From the NCBI RefSeq assembly GCF_003781945.1, contig NZ_RJJW01000004.1:184658-248657 (forward strand): DNA of 64,000 bases, in the 5' to 3' direction. Below the pieces are notes generated by a model. It made no database searches, was not told the origin of the DNA, and worked only from the letters and a program-made list of their open reading frames with translations. The position numbers were made by a program, and so were the translations under genes. Shown piece after piece: positions 7,668 to 16,310 of this stretch (position 1 is its first letter; each line of letters opens with the position of its first letter). The stretch is from Halorubrum sp. CSM-61. Lineage in GTDB: Archaea; Halobacteriota; Halobacteria; Halobacteriales; Haloferacaceae.

Positions 7668-8030
7668 ACCGCGGTGGCGTGCGCCTGCGAGCGCCCATCG
7701 GGCGCGAGCAGCCCGCACGAGGGAGTCGGGCGTCCGGAGCGAAGCGGAGGGCGCCCGACGAGGCTGGGGAGGCGTGAGGCTGCGGTTGCGGAGCGGTCGG
7801 GTGGGACTCAAAGGGGCAGCCGCGAGGGCGAAGCACGCTGCAGCAAGCACCGCAGCGAGGGAGCGATAGCGACTGAGCGAGGCGCGCAGCAAAGCGAGCG
7901 AGCCGTCGCGGCTGGGGCTTTGGAGGTGTTCACCGCCGATCTGCAGTCAACCGTTTATAAATGAGCGGCTGGGGCTTTGGAGGTGTTCGCCGTGGATCCG
8001 TCAGTAACCGCTTATAAGCAATCGTTTAAA
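7668..8030 (-). repeat. Dispersed structured element, copy B (candidate ncRNA)
   Basis: Reverse-oriented copy. The main hairpin pairs 7809-7813 with 7918-7922, has a GGG/GGG (CCC/CCC on the other strand) internal loop, then 7817-7825 with 7906-7914 (9 bp perfect, with further imperfect pairing inside). The GTCGGGCG/CGCCCGAC and GCGCCC-GAT-GGGCGC hairpins follow. The GGCTGGGGCTTTGGAGGTGTTC end is present twice in tandem (7911-7932 and 7969-7988). Each is followed by a TTATAA box (7953-7959 and about 8010), giving 28 bases between box and CCTCC in both. It lies between convergent genes, so it needs its own promoter if transcribed. Confidence 0.8.
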
Positions 8031-8046
8031 CCGTCTCAAACCACCT

Positions 8047-8691
8047 CTAGCCGAAGTTTTCGACCTTCGCGGCGTCGGCGTCGCCGCCGGCGGCCTCGAC
8101 CGCGGCCTCGGCGTCGGCCACCAGATCGGCGAAGCCGTACACGAAGACGGTCTCGCCCTCGCTCCCCGTCAGCGCCTCGGCGACCGCGTCGTCGAGGTTC
8201 TCGTCCGCGTCGAGCAGATACACGGCCGCTCCGCGCTCCTCCAGCGCGTCCAGCCGGTCCGCGTGCGACACGTCGTCGTCGCGGTAGACGACCGCGGCCT
8301 CGGCGCCGTCGTCGAGCGCGCGCTCCGCGATGGCGACCGCCGGGCCGACGCCGGGGCCGCCCGCGATCACGACCGCCCGCGGCTCGCCGTCGTAGTGCTG
8401 GTCGCCGAACGGCCCGGAGAGGGTCATCTCCGTGCCGGCCTCGGCGTCGGCGAGGAACGCGGAGAACTCGCCGCCCTCCTCGGGGTCGATGCCGACCGTC
8501 ACCTCGAAGGTGTCGCCGACGGTCGGCGACGAGAGGGTGTAGAAGCGCGCGACCGACTCGCCGTCGATCTCGGTGCCGAGCTTGACGAACTGCCCGGGCT
8601 CGGCGTCGAACCCGTCGGGCGCGTCGAACCGGAGGGCGTACGTGTCGCGGCCGACCGTCTCGACCGAGCTGACCGTCGCTGTCGTGTCCAT
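8047..8691 (-). CDS. FAD-dependent ferredoxin-reductase-like oxidoreductase
   Basis: A 214-residue two-domain flavoprotein of the ferredoxin-NADP+ reductase superfamily. The FAD domain carries RFYTLSSP (about 49-56) and the nucleotide domain carries AGGPGVGPAVAIA (about 110-122), then FVYGFADLV near the end. No ferredoxin or molybdenum domain is fused, so an external redox partner is required; its identity is not visible. ATG 8691 gives a normal N-terminal beta strand. The final residues KVENFG replace the aromatic tail seen in classical plant-type enzymes. Confidence 0.8.
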   Translation of the reverse strand: MDTTATVSSVETVGRDTYALRFDAPDGFDAEPGQFVKLGTEIDGESVARFYTLSSPTVGDTFEVTVGIDPEEGGEFSAFLADAEAGTEMTLSGPFGDQHYDGEPRAVVIAGGPGVGPAVAIAERALDDGAEAAVVYRDDDVSHADRLDALEERGAAVYLLDADENLDDAVAEALTGSEGETVFVYGFADLVADAEAAVEAAGGDADAAKVENFG

Positions 8692-9094
8692 GACCACGAT
8701 CCGACCGGGAGACACAAACGTGTTCCCGTCGGCGTCGGTGCTGCCCGTGTCGAAACCGGCGGACCCTCGGCGATCGGATTCGAGCCGAACGCGGGCGTCG
8801 GATCGGGCGCGCCCGCAGTCCGGCCTGCACCCGGACAACAGGCTCGCCCGAGCCCGAGCCCGGGACCGGATCCGAGCGTCGCCGTTATCGGTTCGACGTT
8901 CGTCGAAATTGTCGACGACGATATGGGTCGATCGTGAGAGATTCGAAAAACGTTCGTCCACTATACGTGATATATATCCGTACTCAATCGCCGGTAGCGA
9001 CAATATTCGCGAAAAACACAATGAACGTTCAGAAATGGATCGGTAGCTCCTTCCAGAAGTCTTTTGATGAGTCCGGCGAAAGCCCCCGTATAGC
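8692..9094. other. 403-base intergenic region before the first oxidoreductase operon
   Basis: This region is shared by the divergent flavoprotein gene and the korA-like gene. Around 8935-9030 it becomes AT-rich and includes the palindrome GATATATATC (8969-8978), a possible TATA element. I see no protein-coding frame with convincing codon use and no tRNA. The korA-like start at 9095 has no Shine-Dalgarno sequence. Confidence 0.4.
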
Positions 9095-10852
9095 ATGGCT
9101 GCGGACTTCAATTGGGCCGTCGGCGGGGAGGCCGGTGACGGCATCGACTCGACCGGGAAGATCTTCGCGCAAGCGCTCTCTCGGGCGGGTCGACACGTGT
9201 TCACGTCGAAGGACTTCGCCTCGCGGATCCGAGGCGGCTACACCGCCTACAAGGTGCGAACCTCCGTCGACAAGGTACAGAGCGTCGTCGATCGGCTGGA
9301 CGTCCTCATCGCGTTGACGCCCCGGACCATCGAGGAGAACCTCGATGAGCTCCACGAGGGCTCGGTGATCATCTACGACGGCGAGCGGACCACGATGCAG
9401 GACGTGGAGATCCCCGACGGGATGATCGGGATCGACGTCCCGCTCAAGCGGCTCGCCGAGGAGGCCGGCGGGGCGATCATGCGGAACGTCGTCGCGCTCG
9501 GCGCGGCCTGCGAGGTCGCCGAGTTCCCCATCGAGAACCTCGACTCCGCGCTGGAGAAGAAGTTCGGAGACAAGGGCCAGAAGCTCGTCGACAACAACAA
9601 GGAGGCCGCCCGCGCGGGCCAGTCGTACGTCGACGAGGAGTACGACCACGAGTTCGACTACGACTTAGAGACCACCGACGAGGACTACGTCCTCCTCAAC
9701 GGTGACGAGGCCATCGGGATGGGCGCCATCGCGGCGGGCTGCCGCTTCTACGCCGGCTACCCGATCACGCCCGCGACCGACGTGATGACGTACCTCACGG
9801 GCCGGATCGAGCGCTACGGCGGCCACGTGGTGCAGGCGGAAGACGAGCTGTCCGCGATCAACATGGCGCTCGGCGCCGCCCGCGGGGGCGCGCGGTCGAT
9901 GACCGCCACCTCCGGCCCCGGGATCGACCTGATGACCGAGACGTTCGGGCTCATCGCGACCTCGGAGACGCCGCTGGTCATCTGTAACGTGATGCGCTCG
10001 GGCCCCTCGACCGGGATGCCGACGAAACAGGAACAGGGCGACCTGAATCAGATGCTGTACGGCGGCCACGGCGAGGTCCCCCGGTTCGTGCTCGCGCCGA
10101 CGACGATTGCGGAGTGCTTCTGGAAGACCGTCGAGGCGTTCAACCTCGCCGAGAAGTACCAGCTCCCCGTCTACCTCACCGCCGACCTCTCGATGGCGGT
10201 CACCGAGCAGACGTTCTCCCCGGACACCTTCGACATGGACGAGGTGGAGATCGACCGCGGCAACGTCGTCGACGAGACGACGATCGACGACCACATGAGC
10301 GAGTCGGGCGGCTTCCAGCCCCACGAGCTCACCGACGACGGGATCTCGCCGCGGGCGTTCCCCGGCACCGCCGACGGCGCGCACATGTCCACCGGCCTCG
10401 AGCACGACGAGCAGGGGCGCCGGACCGAGGACACGGAGATGCGCGTCGAACAGGTCGACAAGCGCAACCGGAAGGTCGAGACGGCCCGTGAGCGCGAGGA
10501 CTGGAGCCCGCGCGAGTTCGGCGACGAGGACGCGGACACCCTCGTGGTCACGTGGGGGTCGAACGAGGGCGCGCTCGCCGAGGCCGTCGAGTTCCTCGCC
10601 GAGGACGGACTCGACGTGCGGGTCCTCTCGGTCCCGTACATCTTCCCGCGGCCGGACCTGTCCGAGGACGTGGCGGCGGCGGAGAACGTCGTCGTCGTGG
10701 AGTGCAACGAGCAGGGGCAGTTCGCGGACCTGGTCGAACACGACGTGTTAGCGCGCGTCGATCGGATTAACAAGTACAACGGCGTGCGATTCAAGGCCGA
10801 CGAACTCGCAGAGGACATCAAGGCGACCCTCGCGGAGGGGGTGGAGGCGTAA
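9095..10852 (+). CDS. korA: 2-oxoacid:ferredoxin oxidoreductase, alpha subunit (probably 2-oxoglutarate type)
   Basis: A 585-residue fusion of the gamma-type domain (GGEAGDGIDSTGK, residues 9-21) and the alpha (PYR) domain, with AGYPITPATD near 221-229 and RSGPSTGMPTKQEQGD, both typical of OFOR alpha chains. With the beta subunit it decarboxylates a 2-oxoacid to acyl-CoA using TPP and reduces ferredoxin. Assignment to 2-oxoglutarate rather than pyruvate rests on my recollection of haloarchaeal KorA N-termini, so the substrate is moderately uncertain. It is followed after 3 bases by the beta gene. A diverged paralogous pair is at 53295-56132. Confidence 0.8.
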   Translation: MAADFNWAVGGEAGDGIDSTGKIFAQALSRAGRHVFTSKDFASRIRGGYTAYKVRTSVDKVQSVVDRLDVLIALTPRTIEENLDELHEGSVIIYDGERTTMQDVEIPDGMIGIDVPLKRLAEEAGGAIMRNVVALGAACEVAEFPIENLDSALEKKFGDKGQKLVDNNKEAARAGQSYVDEEYDHEFDYDLETTDEDYVLLNGDEAIGMGAIAAGCRFYAGYPITPATDVMTYLTGRIERYGGHVVQAEDELSAINMALGAARGGARSMTATSGPGIDLMTETFGLIATSETPLVICNVMRSGPSTGMPTKQEQGDLNQMLYGGHGEVPRFVLAPTTIAECFWKTVEAFNLAEKYQLPVYLTADLSMAVTEQTFSPDTFDMDEVEIDRGNVVDETTIDDHMSESGGFQPHELTDDGISPRAFPGTADGAHMSTGLEHDEQGRRTEDTEMRVEQVDKRNRKVETAREREDWSPREFGDEDADTLVVTWGSNEGALAEAVEFLAEDGLDVRVLSVPYIFPRPDLSEDVAAAENVVVVECNEQGQFADLVEHDVLARVDRINKYNGVRFKADELAEDIKATLAEGVEA

Positions 10853-10855
10853 CCA

Positions 10856-11719
10856 ATGAGCTCAGACATTCGATTCACCGACTTCAAGTCCGACAAGCAG
10901 CCGACGTGGTGCCCGGGATGCGGCGACTTCGGCACCATGAACGGGATGATGAAGGCCCTCGCGGAGACGGGCAACGACCCCGACAACACCTTCGTCGTCG
11001 CCGGCATCGGCTGTTCCGGCAAGATCGGCACGTACATGCACAGCTACGCGCTCCACGGCGTTCACGGGCGCGCGCTCCCGGTCGGGACCGGCGTCAAGAT
11101 GGCGCGGCCCGACATCGAAGTGATGGTCGCCGGCGGCGACGGCGACGGCTACTCCATCGGCGCGGGCCACTTCGTCCACGCCGTCCGGCGGAACGTCGAC
11201 ATGACGTACGTCGTGATGGACAACCGCATCTACGGGCTGACGAAGGGGCAGGCCTCGCCCACCTCCCGCGAGGACTTCGAGACCTCGACGAGCCCCGAGG
11301 GCCCCAAACAGCCCCCGGTCAACCCGCACGCGCTGGCGCTGGCGTCGGGCGCGACGTTCATCGCGCAGTCGTTCTCCTCGGACGCGCTCCGCCATCAGGA
11401 GATCATCCAGAAGGCGGTCGAACACGACGGGTTCGGCTTCGTGAACGTCTACTCGCCGTGCGTGACGTTCAACGACGTGGACACCTACGACTACTTCCGC
11501 GACTCGCTGGTCGACCTGAAGGAGGAGGACCACGACCCCAGCGACAAGGAGGCCGCCAAGGACGTCATCTTCGACGACGAGACCGAACACCAGGGGATCA
11601 TCTACCAGGACGAGGACTCGGTGCCGTACCACGAGCGTCACGGCGTCGACGAGGACATGTCCGTCATCCCGGACGGAGCCCCCGAGGGCGCGACTGACCT
11701 CGTCCGCGAGTTCTACTGA
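10856..11719 (+). CDS. korB: 2-oxoacid:ferredoxin oxidoreductase, beta subunit
   Basis: A 287-residue TPP-binding beta chain. Cysteines C19 and C22 (WCPGCGDFG), C53 (IGCSGK) and C202 (YSPCVTF) are placed as the four ligands of the [4Fe-4S] cluster in short OFOR enzymes. The TPP/Mg motif is GGDGDGYSIGAGHF followed by VVMDNRIYGLTKGQASPT. The gene follows the alpha subunit directly, so they form an operon. It carries electrons from the TPP adduct to ferredoxin in the cytoplasm. Confidence 0.85.
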   Translation: MSSDIRFTDFKSDKQPTWCPGCGDFGTMNGMMKALAETGNDPDNTFVVAGIGCSGKIGTYMHSYALHGVHGRALPVGTGVKMARPDIEVMVAGGDGDGYSIGAGHFVHAVRRNVDMTYVVMDNRIYGLTKGQASPTSREDFETSTSPEGPKQPPVNPHALALASGATFIAQSFSSDALRHQEIIQKAVEHDGFGFVNVYSPCVTFNDVDTYDYFRDSLVDLKEEDHDPSDKEAAKDVIFDDETEHQGIIYQDEDSVPYHERHGVDEDMSVIPDGAPEGATDLVREFY

Positions 11720-11912
11720 ACCGTCCTGAGCGCGGATACCGGCTCTCCGTTCCGCGCTCCGATCGCGATCGCTTCCGTCGATTGACGACGGTTCACCGAC
11801 GGGGACATTCCGACCTCAACGGATCGTCAAAATCCGGCGACCCAGCCGGCTCACGGCCGGTTTGCGACCGTTTTCAGCAAGCCTAATTACGTGGGTCCGT
11901 ATTCACGGGTAT

Positions 11913-13148
11913 ATGGTTGATCGCTACGACGTCGTGATCGCGGGTGCCGGACCGGCGGGCGCCCAGTGCGCTCGCGACCTGGCGACGCGAGACTACGACG
12001 TCGTCGTTCTCGAAACGGAGCCGGAAGCCGAGTTCCCCCGCCAGAGCAACAAGTCGACCGCCGGGACGTTCCCGTCGATGATGTCCTCCTTCGGGATCCC
12101 CGACGACGTGGTGATGTCGTACACCGACGACGTCGTGTTGGAGTCGCCCAACAGCCACTACAAGAGCTACCAGCCCGGCGCGGTGTTGGAGTTCGCCGAC
12201 TTCAAGCGGTTCCTCGTCGAGGACGGGCGCGAGAACGGCGCCGAATACCGGTTCGACTCACGGGTCTCCCGACCGATCCTCGACGACGACGGCGTCATCG
12301 AAGGGGTCCGATACGACGGCGACGAGGAGGTGTACGGCGAGGTGGTCGTCGACGCCACCGGTCCCGCGGCGCCGATCGCGAGCGCGCTCGACGTGGTCGA
12401 CCTCGAACGCGAGAACCAGGCGATCGGCATCGAGTACGAGATGGAGGGCGTCGAGATGAACCACCCGGAGTACGCCGACCTGCGCCGGGCGATGATGCTC
12501 CGGCTCGACCACGACATCGCGCCCGGCGGCTACTCGTGGATCTTCGCCACCGGCGAGGACACCGCGAAGGTCGGGATCTGTTACATCCAGAACGACCGCC
12601 ACCGCGAGTTCGCCGAGGAGGGCCAGACCGTCGACGGCTACCTCGACGCGTGGGTCGACCGCGACCCCCGCTTCGCCGACGCCGAGAAGATCGACGGGAA
12701 GGTCCACCGCGGCTCCGCGCACATCCAGATGCCCGACCAGATGCACACCGACCGGTTCCTCGCGATCGGCGACACGGTCCCCTCCATCGACCCGCTGTGG
12801 GGCGAGGGGATCCACAAGGGGATGAAGTCGGCCCGCGCCGCGGCGGCCACCGTCGACCGGTGTCTCACCGATTCGGAGCGCCGCCTCGACGCCGAGAGCC
12901 TCGCCGTCTACGAGCGACTCTGGCACCGCGACGTGGCGCCCCGGATGAAGTCTCGGTTGATGCTCACCCGACTGCTGTACCTCGCGCCCAACGAGCGCTA
13001 CGACCGGTTCATGCGCGACCTCCGGGGGGCCGAGGAGAACACGCTCGAGAAGGCGAACCGGGGCGAGAAGGCGTCGATGGCGAAGCTGCTCCACCTCTCC
13101 GACATCCCGCTGTTGGCGAAGTTCGCACGCGAGCAGTTGGGGTCGTAG
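11913..13148 (+). CDS. Geranylgeranyl-reductase-family FAD oxidoreductase
   Basis: A 411-residue flavoprotein. It starts MVDRYDVVIAGAGPAGAQCA, with the GxGxxG FAD motif at residues 11-16, and carries RFLAIGDTVPSIDPLWGEGIHKG in the second half, the pattern of geranylgeranyl/digeranylgeranyl lipid reductases. Such enzymes saturate isoprenoid chains of archaeal lipids or quinones. The cysteine motif common in digeranylgeranyl-glycerophospholipid reductase is not evident, so the substrate is open. ATG 11913 follows TATATG; the frame extends 17 codons upstream but this start aligns with the Rossmann strand. Confidence 0.75.
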   Translation: MVDRYDVVIAGAGPAGAQCARDLATRDYDVVVLETEPEAEFPRQSNKSTAGTFPSMMSSFGIPDDVVMSYTDDVVLESPNSHYKSYQPGAVLEFADFKRFLVEDGRENGAEYRFDSRVSRPILDDDGVIEGVRYDGDEEVYGEVVVDATGPAAPIASALDVVDLERENQAIGIEYEMEGVEMNHPEYADLRRAMMLRLDHDIAPGGYSWIFATGEDTAKVGICYIQNDRHREFAEEGQTVDGYLDAWVDRDPRFADAEKIDGKVHRGSAHIQMPDQMHTDRFLAIGDTVPSIDPLWGEGIHKGMKSARAAAATVDRCLTDSERRLDAESLAVYERLWHRDVAPRMKSRLMLTRLLYLAPNERYDRFMRDLRGAEENTLEKANRGEKASMAKLLHLSDIPLLAKFAREQLGS

Positions 13149-13225
13149 TCGCCGGACTCGTCGCGCCCGAGACCGACGCGCCGACCTCCAGAACTGTTTT
13201 GTCCGGCGGTTTCCCACTAACGATC

Positions 13226-14389
13226 ATGCTCGACTACGTGGGACTGGAGGCGGACCTCGGCGAGGAGGAGCGGCTCATCCGCGACACGGCGCGGGAGTTC
13301 GTCGACGAGCGGGTGCGTCCCGACATCGGCGATCACTTTCAGGCGGGGACGTTCCCGACGGAGCTGATCGAGGGGATGGGCGAGATGGGGTTCTACGCCC
13401 CGAACCTCGACGGGTACGGCCTCCCGAACGTGTCCGAGACGGCGTACGGTATCCTGATGCAGGAGCTGGAGGCGTGCGACTCCGGGCTCCGGTCGATGGC
13501 GAGCGTGCAGGGCGCCTTAGTGATGTACCCGATCCACGCCTACGGCAGCGACGACCAGAAGGAGCGGTGGTTGCCGGCGCTCGGCGAGGGCGAGGCGGTC
13601 GGTTGCTTCGGGCTGACGGAGCCGGACCACGGCTCGAATCCGTCGGCGATGGAGACGCGGGCCGAGCGGGACGGCGACGAGTACGTCCTCGACGGCACGA
13701 AGACGTGGATCACGAACGCGCCGATCGCCGACGTGGCGGTGGTCTGGGCGCGCGAGACGTCCGCCGAGGGAAGTCCCGTCCGCGGGTTCCTCGTCGAGAC
13801 CGACCGCGACGGCGTGACCACGAACGAGATCGACGACAAGCTCTCGCTGCGCGCGTCGATCACCGGCGAGGTCAGCCTGCAGGGCGTACGCGTCCCCGAG
13901 GAGAACGTCCTCCCCGGCGTGTCGGGGATGAAGGGACCGCTCTCGTGTCTCACGCAGGCTCGCTTCGGGATCGCGTGGGGCGCGGTGGGCGCCGCGCGGG
14001 ACTGCTTCGAACAGGCGCGCGAGTACGCGCTCGACCGCGACCAGTTCGGCGGCCCGATCGCCCGGTTCCAGCTCCAACAGGGGAAGCTCGCGGAGATGGC
14101 CACCCAGATCACCACCGCCCAACTGCTCGCGTACCGGCTCGCGGAGCTGAAGGAGCGCGGCGATCTCACCCCGCAGCACGTCTCGATGGCGAAGCGGAAC
14201 AACGTCCGCACGGCGCGCGACCAGTCGCGGATCGCCCGGGAGATGCTCGGCGGCAACGGCATCACGACCGACTACTCGCCGATGCGCCACATGGCGAACA
14301 TGGAGACGGTGTACACCTACGAGGGGACCCACGACATCCACACGCTCGTGCTCGGCGAGGACCTGACCGGGATCGCGGCCTACGAGTAG
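13226..14389 (+). CDS. Acyl-CoA dehydrogenase (glutaryl-CoA dehydrogenase-like)
   Basis: A 387-residue enzyme with the full ACAD fold. CFGLTEPDHGSNPSAM binds FAD, KTWITNAPIADVAVVWA contacts flavin, and YEGTHDIHTLVLGEDLTG holds the catalytic base at about E366. The ending GEDLTGIAAYE and an ARFGIAWGA helix resemble glutaryl-CoA dehydrogenases, which oxidise and may decarboxylate glutaryl-CoA, but a short-chain acyl-CoA substrate is possible. It requires an electron-transfer flavoprotein not encoded here. It lies 77 bases after the flavoprotein gene on the same strand. Confidence 0.85.
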   Translation: MLDYVGLEADLGEEERLIRDTAREFVDERVRPDIGDHFQAGTFPTELIEGMGEMGFYAPNLDGYGLPNVSETAYGILMQELEACDSGLRSMASVQGALVMYPIHAYGSDDQKERWLPALGEGEAVGCFGLTEPDHGSNPSAMETRAERDGDEYVLDGTKTWITNAPIADVAVVWARETSAEGSPVRGFLVETDRDGVTTNEIDDKLSLRASITGEVSLQGVRVPEENVLPGVSGMKGPLSCLTQARFGIAWGAVGAARDCFEQAREYALDRDQFGGPIARFQLQQGKLAEMATQITTAQLLAYRLAELKERGDLTPQHVSMAKRNNVRTARDQSRIAREMLGGNGITTDYSPMRHMANMETVYTYEGTHDIHTLVLGEDLTGIAAYE

Positions 14390-14495
14390 CCGGTTCGACG
14401 CGCGATCCGACGCTCACTGTCGGCCGACGTTCACCGAAACCCACCCGTTTAATGCGACGTGACCAGTGGTACGCTACCAAGAACCGTGATACGCG

Positions 14496-15656
14496 ATGGA
14501 TGACGTGGAACTGTCCGAGGACGACGCCCTGCGCCGGATGTACCGGATCACCGCGGAGCAGGAGCGATCGTTCGAGGACAAGCTCCCGGATCTGCTCGAT
14601 CTGGGCTGCGTGTACCTCGGGGTCGAGACCGGCTTTCTCACCGAGATCGACGGCGACACCCAGCTGATCGTGGCCGCGAGCGGCGATCACGAGCTGCTCC
14701 AGCCGGGACGAAGCTGTCCGCTGTCGAAGGCGTACTGCAGGAAGACCGTCGATGTCGAGGGCGCGCTGACCGTCCAGCACGCGCGCGTCGAGGGGTGGGA
14801 GAAGGACGCCGCCTACGAGGAGTTCGGCCTGGAGACGTACATCGGCGCGAAGGTCGTCGTCAACCGCGAGGTGTACGGCACCTTCTGTTTCGCGGACACC
14901 GAGGCGCGCGATCGGCCCTTCTCCGAGGACGAGGAGACGTTCGTGGAGCTGATGGCCCAGTGGGTGAGCTACGAGATCTTCCAGCAGCGGGCCACCGAGC
15001 GGATGCAGAACCAGCGCGACCAGCTGGAGGAGTTCACCCGCGTCGTCTCCCACGACATCCGGAACCCGCTGGGCATCGTCGACGGCTACCTCGACATGGC
15101 CGAAGCGACGGGGGACCCCGAGCACTTCGAGCGGTGCCGCGACGCGATCGGCCGGATCGAGGCGCTGATCGACGACCTGCTGTTCCTCACCCGCGAGGGG
15201 CAGACGATCGGGGGCCGCGAGGAGATCCGGATCGACGAGCTCGCCGAGGAGTGCTGGTCGTTCGTGAACGCGACCCACGCAACCCTCGAAGTGGAGACCG
15301 ACCGCGTCGTGTTGGGCGACTGGAGCCGGCTCCAGCAGGTGTTCGAGAACCTGTTTCGGAACAGCGTGGAGCACGGCGGCGCGGAGGTGACGATCCGCGT
15401 CGGCGACCTGGAGGGCGGCGACGGCGTCTACGTCGAGGACGACGGCGCGGGGATCCCTGAAGCGGAGCGCGATGAGGTGTTCGTCGACGGGTTCACCACC
15501 GCCGAGTCCGGGACGGGACTCGGGTTAACGATCATCCAACAGGTCGTCTCGGCGCACGGCTGGGAGGTGTCCGTCACCGAGAGCGAGGCGGGCGGCGCTC
15601 GCTTCGAGATCCGGGGGATGGAGCCGGTCGAGTCGGGGACGGACGGTAGCGAGTAG
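14496..15656 (+). CDS. GAF-domain sensor histidine kinase
   Basis: A 386-residue soluble kinase. Residues about 20-160 form a GAF domain (LGCVYLGVETGFLTEI, GRSCPLSKAYCRKTV, VYGTFCFAD). A short coiled linker leads to the dimerisation helix with phospho-accepting H186 in VVSHDIRNPLG. The ATPase domain follows with an N box (ENLFRNSVEHGG), a G1 box (DDGAGIP) and GTGLGL. There is no transmembrane segment, so it senses a cytoplasmic signal. No response regulator is adjacent. Its stop is followed within a few bases by element copy C, including a TTTATAAG box. Confidence 0.9.
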   Translation: MDDVELSEDDALRRMYRITAEQERSFEDKLPDLLDLGCVYLGVETGFLTEIDGDTQLIVAASGDHELLQPGRSCPLSKAYCRKTVDVEGALTVQHARVEGWEKDAAYEEFGLETYIGAKVVVNREVYGTFCFADTEARDRPFSEDEETFVELMAQWVSYEIFQQRATERMQNQRDQLEEFTRVVSHDIRNPLGIVDGYLDMAEATGDPEHFERCRDAIGRIEALIDDLLFLTREGQTIGGREEIRIDELAEECWSFVNATHATLEVETDRVVLGDWSRLQQVFENLFRNSVEHGGAEVTIRVGDLEGGDGVYVEDDGAGIPEAERDEVFVDGFTTAESGTGLGLTIIQQVVSAHGWEVSVTESEAGGARFEIRGMEPVESGTDGSE

Positions 15657-15657
15657 C

Positions 15658-16216
15658 CGTTTATAAGTCGGATTTGGCGTTGCTGTCGGCTGTTTATACG
15701 TGATCGACGACGCGCTGAACACCTCCAAAGCCCCAGTCGCCAGCGGCTTTGCCGCCGGCTGCCCGTGGCGCGTGGCGCCTCGCTGCCGCTCGCTTATATG
15801 TGACTGCTAACAGCGGATCGACGACGAGGACCTCCAAAGCCCCAGCCGCGAGGCGGGCGCACGCTCGCTGCGCGCTTCAGTCGCTCGCGCTGCTCGCTCC
15901 TTGCAGTGCTTACATCGCCTGCGCCCGCCTCGCGGCTGTCCCTTTGAGTCCCGCCCCGCACGGTACCGCAGCCTCACACCTCCCCAGCCTCGCGGTTCGC
16001 GCTCTTCGAGCGCTCACCGCGTCCAGCGAGGGACCGAAGGTCCCTCTGGCAGCCGGCGCGTAGCGCCGGCGACCTCGCGCGGCGCTCCTCGCGGCCGCCT
16101 TCGGCGGCCACTCGGAGGCGCGCGCCACCGCATCGTTCTTTATAAGGGACCGTCGCTGGCGCTCACGATCGTTTAAATACTGGATCGTTACTGTCGATCT
16201 GCAACACCTACTCCCA
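15658..16216 (+). repeat. Dispersed structured element, copy C with extra partial unit (candidate ncRNA)
   Basis: Plus-oriented copy. The main hairpin pairs 15835-15839 with 15942-15946, has an internal loop CCC/TCC, then 15843-15861 with 15920-15938 (19 bp perfect). The second hairpin is CGCGGT...ACCGCG enclosing GCGCTC-TTC-GAGCGC; the third contains GGCCGCC-TTC-GGCGGCC. Upstream is an incomplete copy (CCTCCAAAGCCCCAG at 15722-15736) with its own TTTATAC box. The complete unit has CTTATAT 31 bases before CCTCC. It shares with copy A the upstream segment GGCGTTGCTGTCGGCTG and a downstream TTTAAATA...GATCTGCAA tail. Flanking genes converge on it. Confidence 0.8.
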
Positions 16217-16310
16217 CGATCGAGGAGTGGCCCTCAGCGATCGGCTCTTTCCGCGAAATCGCCCGAAAAATGGGAGCTCAGCGCCGTCGTCGCGGACGGA
16301 ACGGCCGCCG

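Noticed and set aside
8934..9317. Possible small gene overlapping the korA start
   Set aside because: Most of the frame is antisense-like or shadows korA; AT-rich front part is more likely promoter DNA.
9095..10852. Alpha subunit as a pyruvate ferredoxin oxidoreductase of the long single-chain type
   Set aside because: The protein has only gamma and alpha domains, with TPP/Fe-S functions in the next gene.
11966..14389. An 807-residue frame spanning the flavoprotein gene and the acyl-CoA dehydrogenase
   Set aside because: The first 420 residues are an out-of-frame Arg-rich shadow; the true dehydrogenase starts at 13226.
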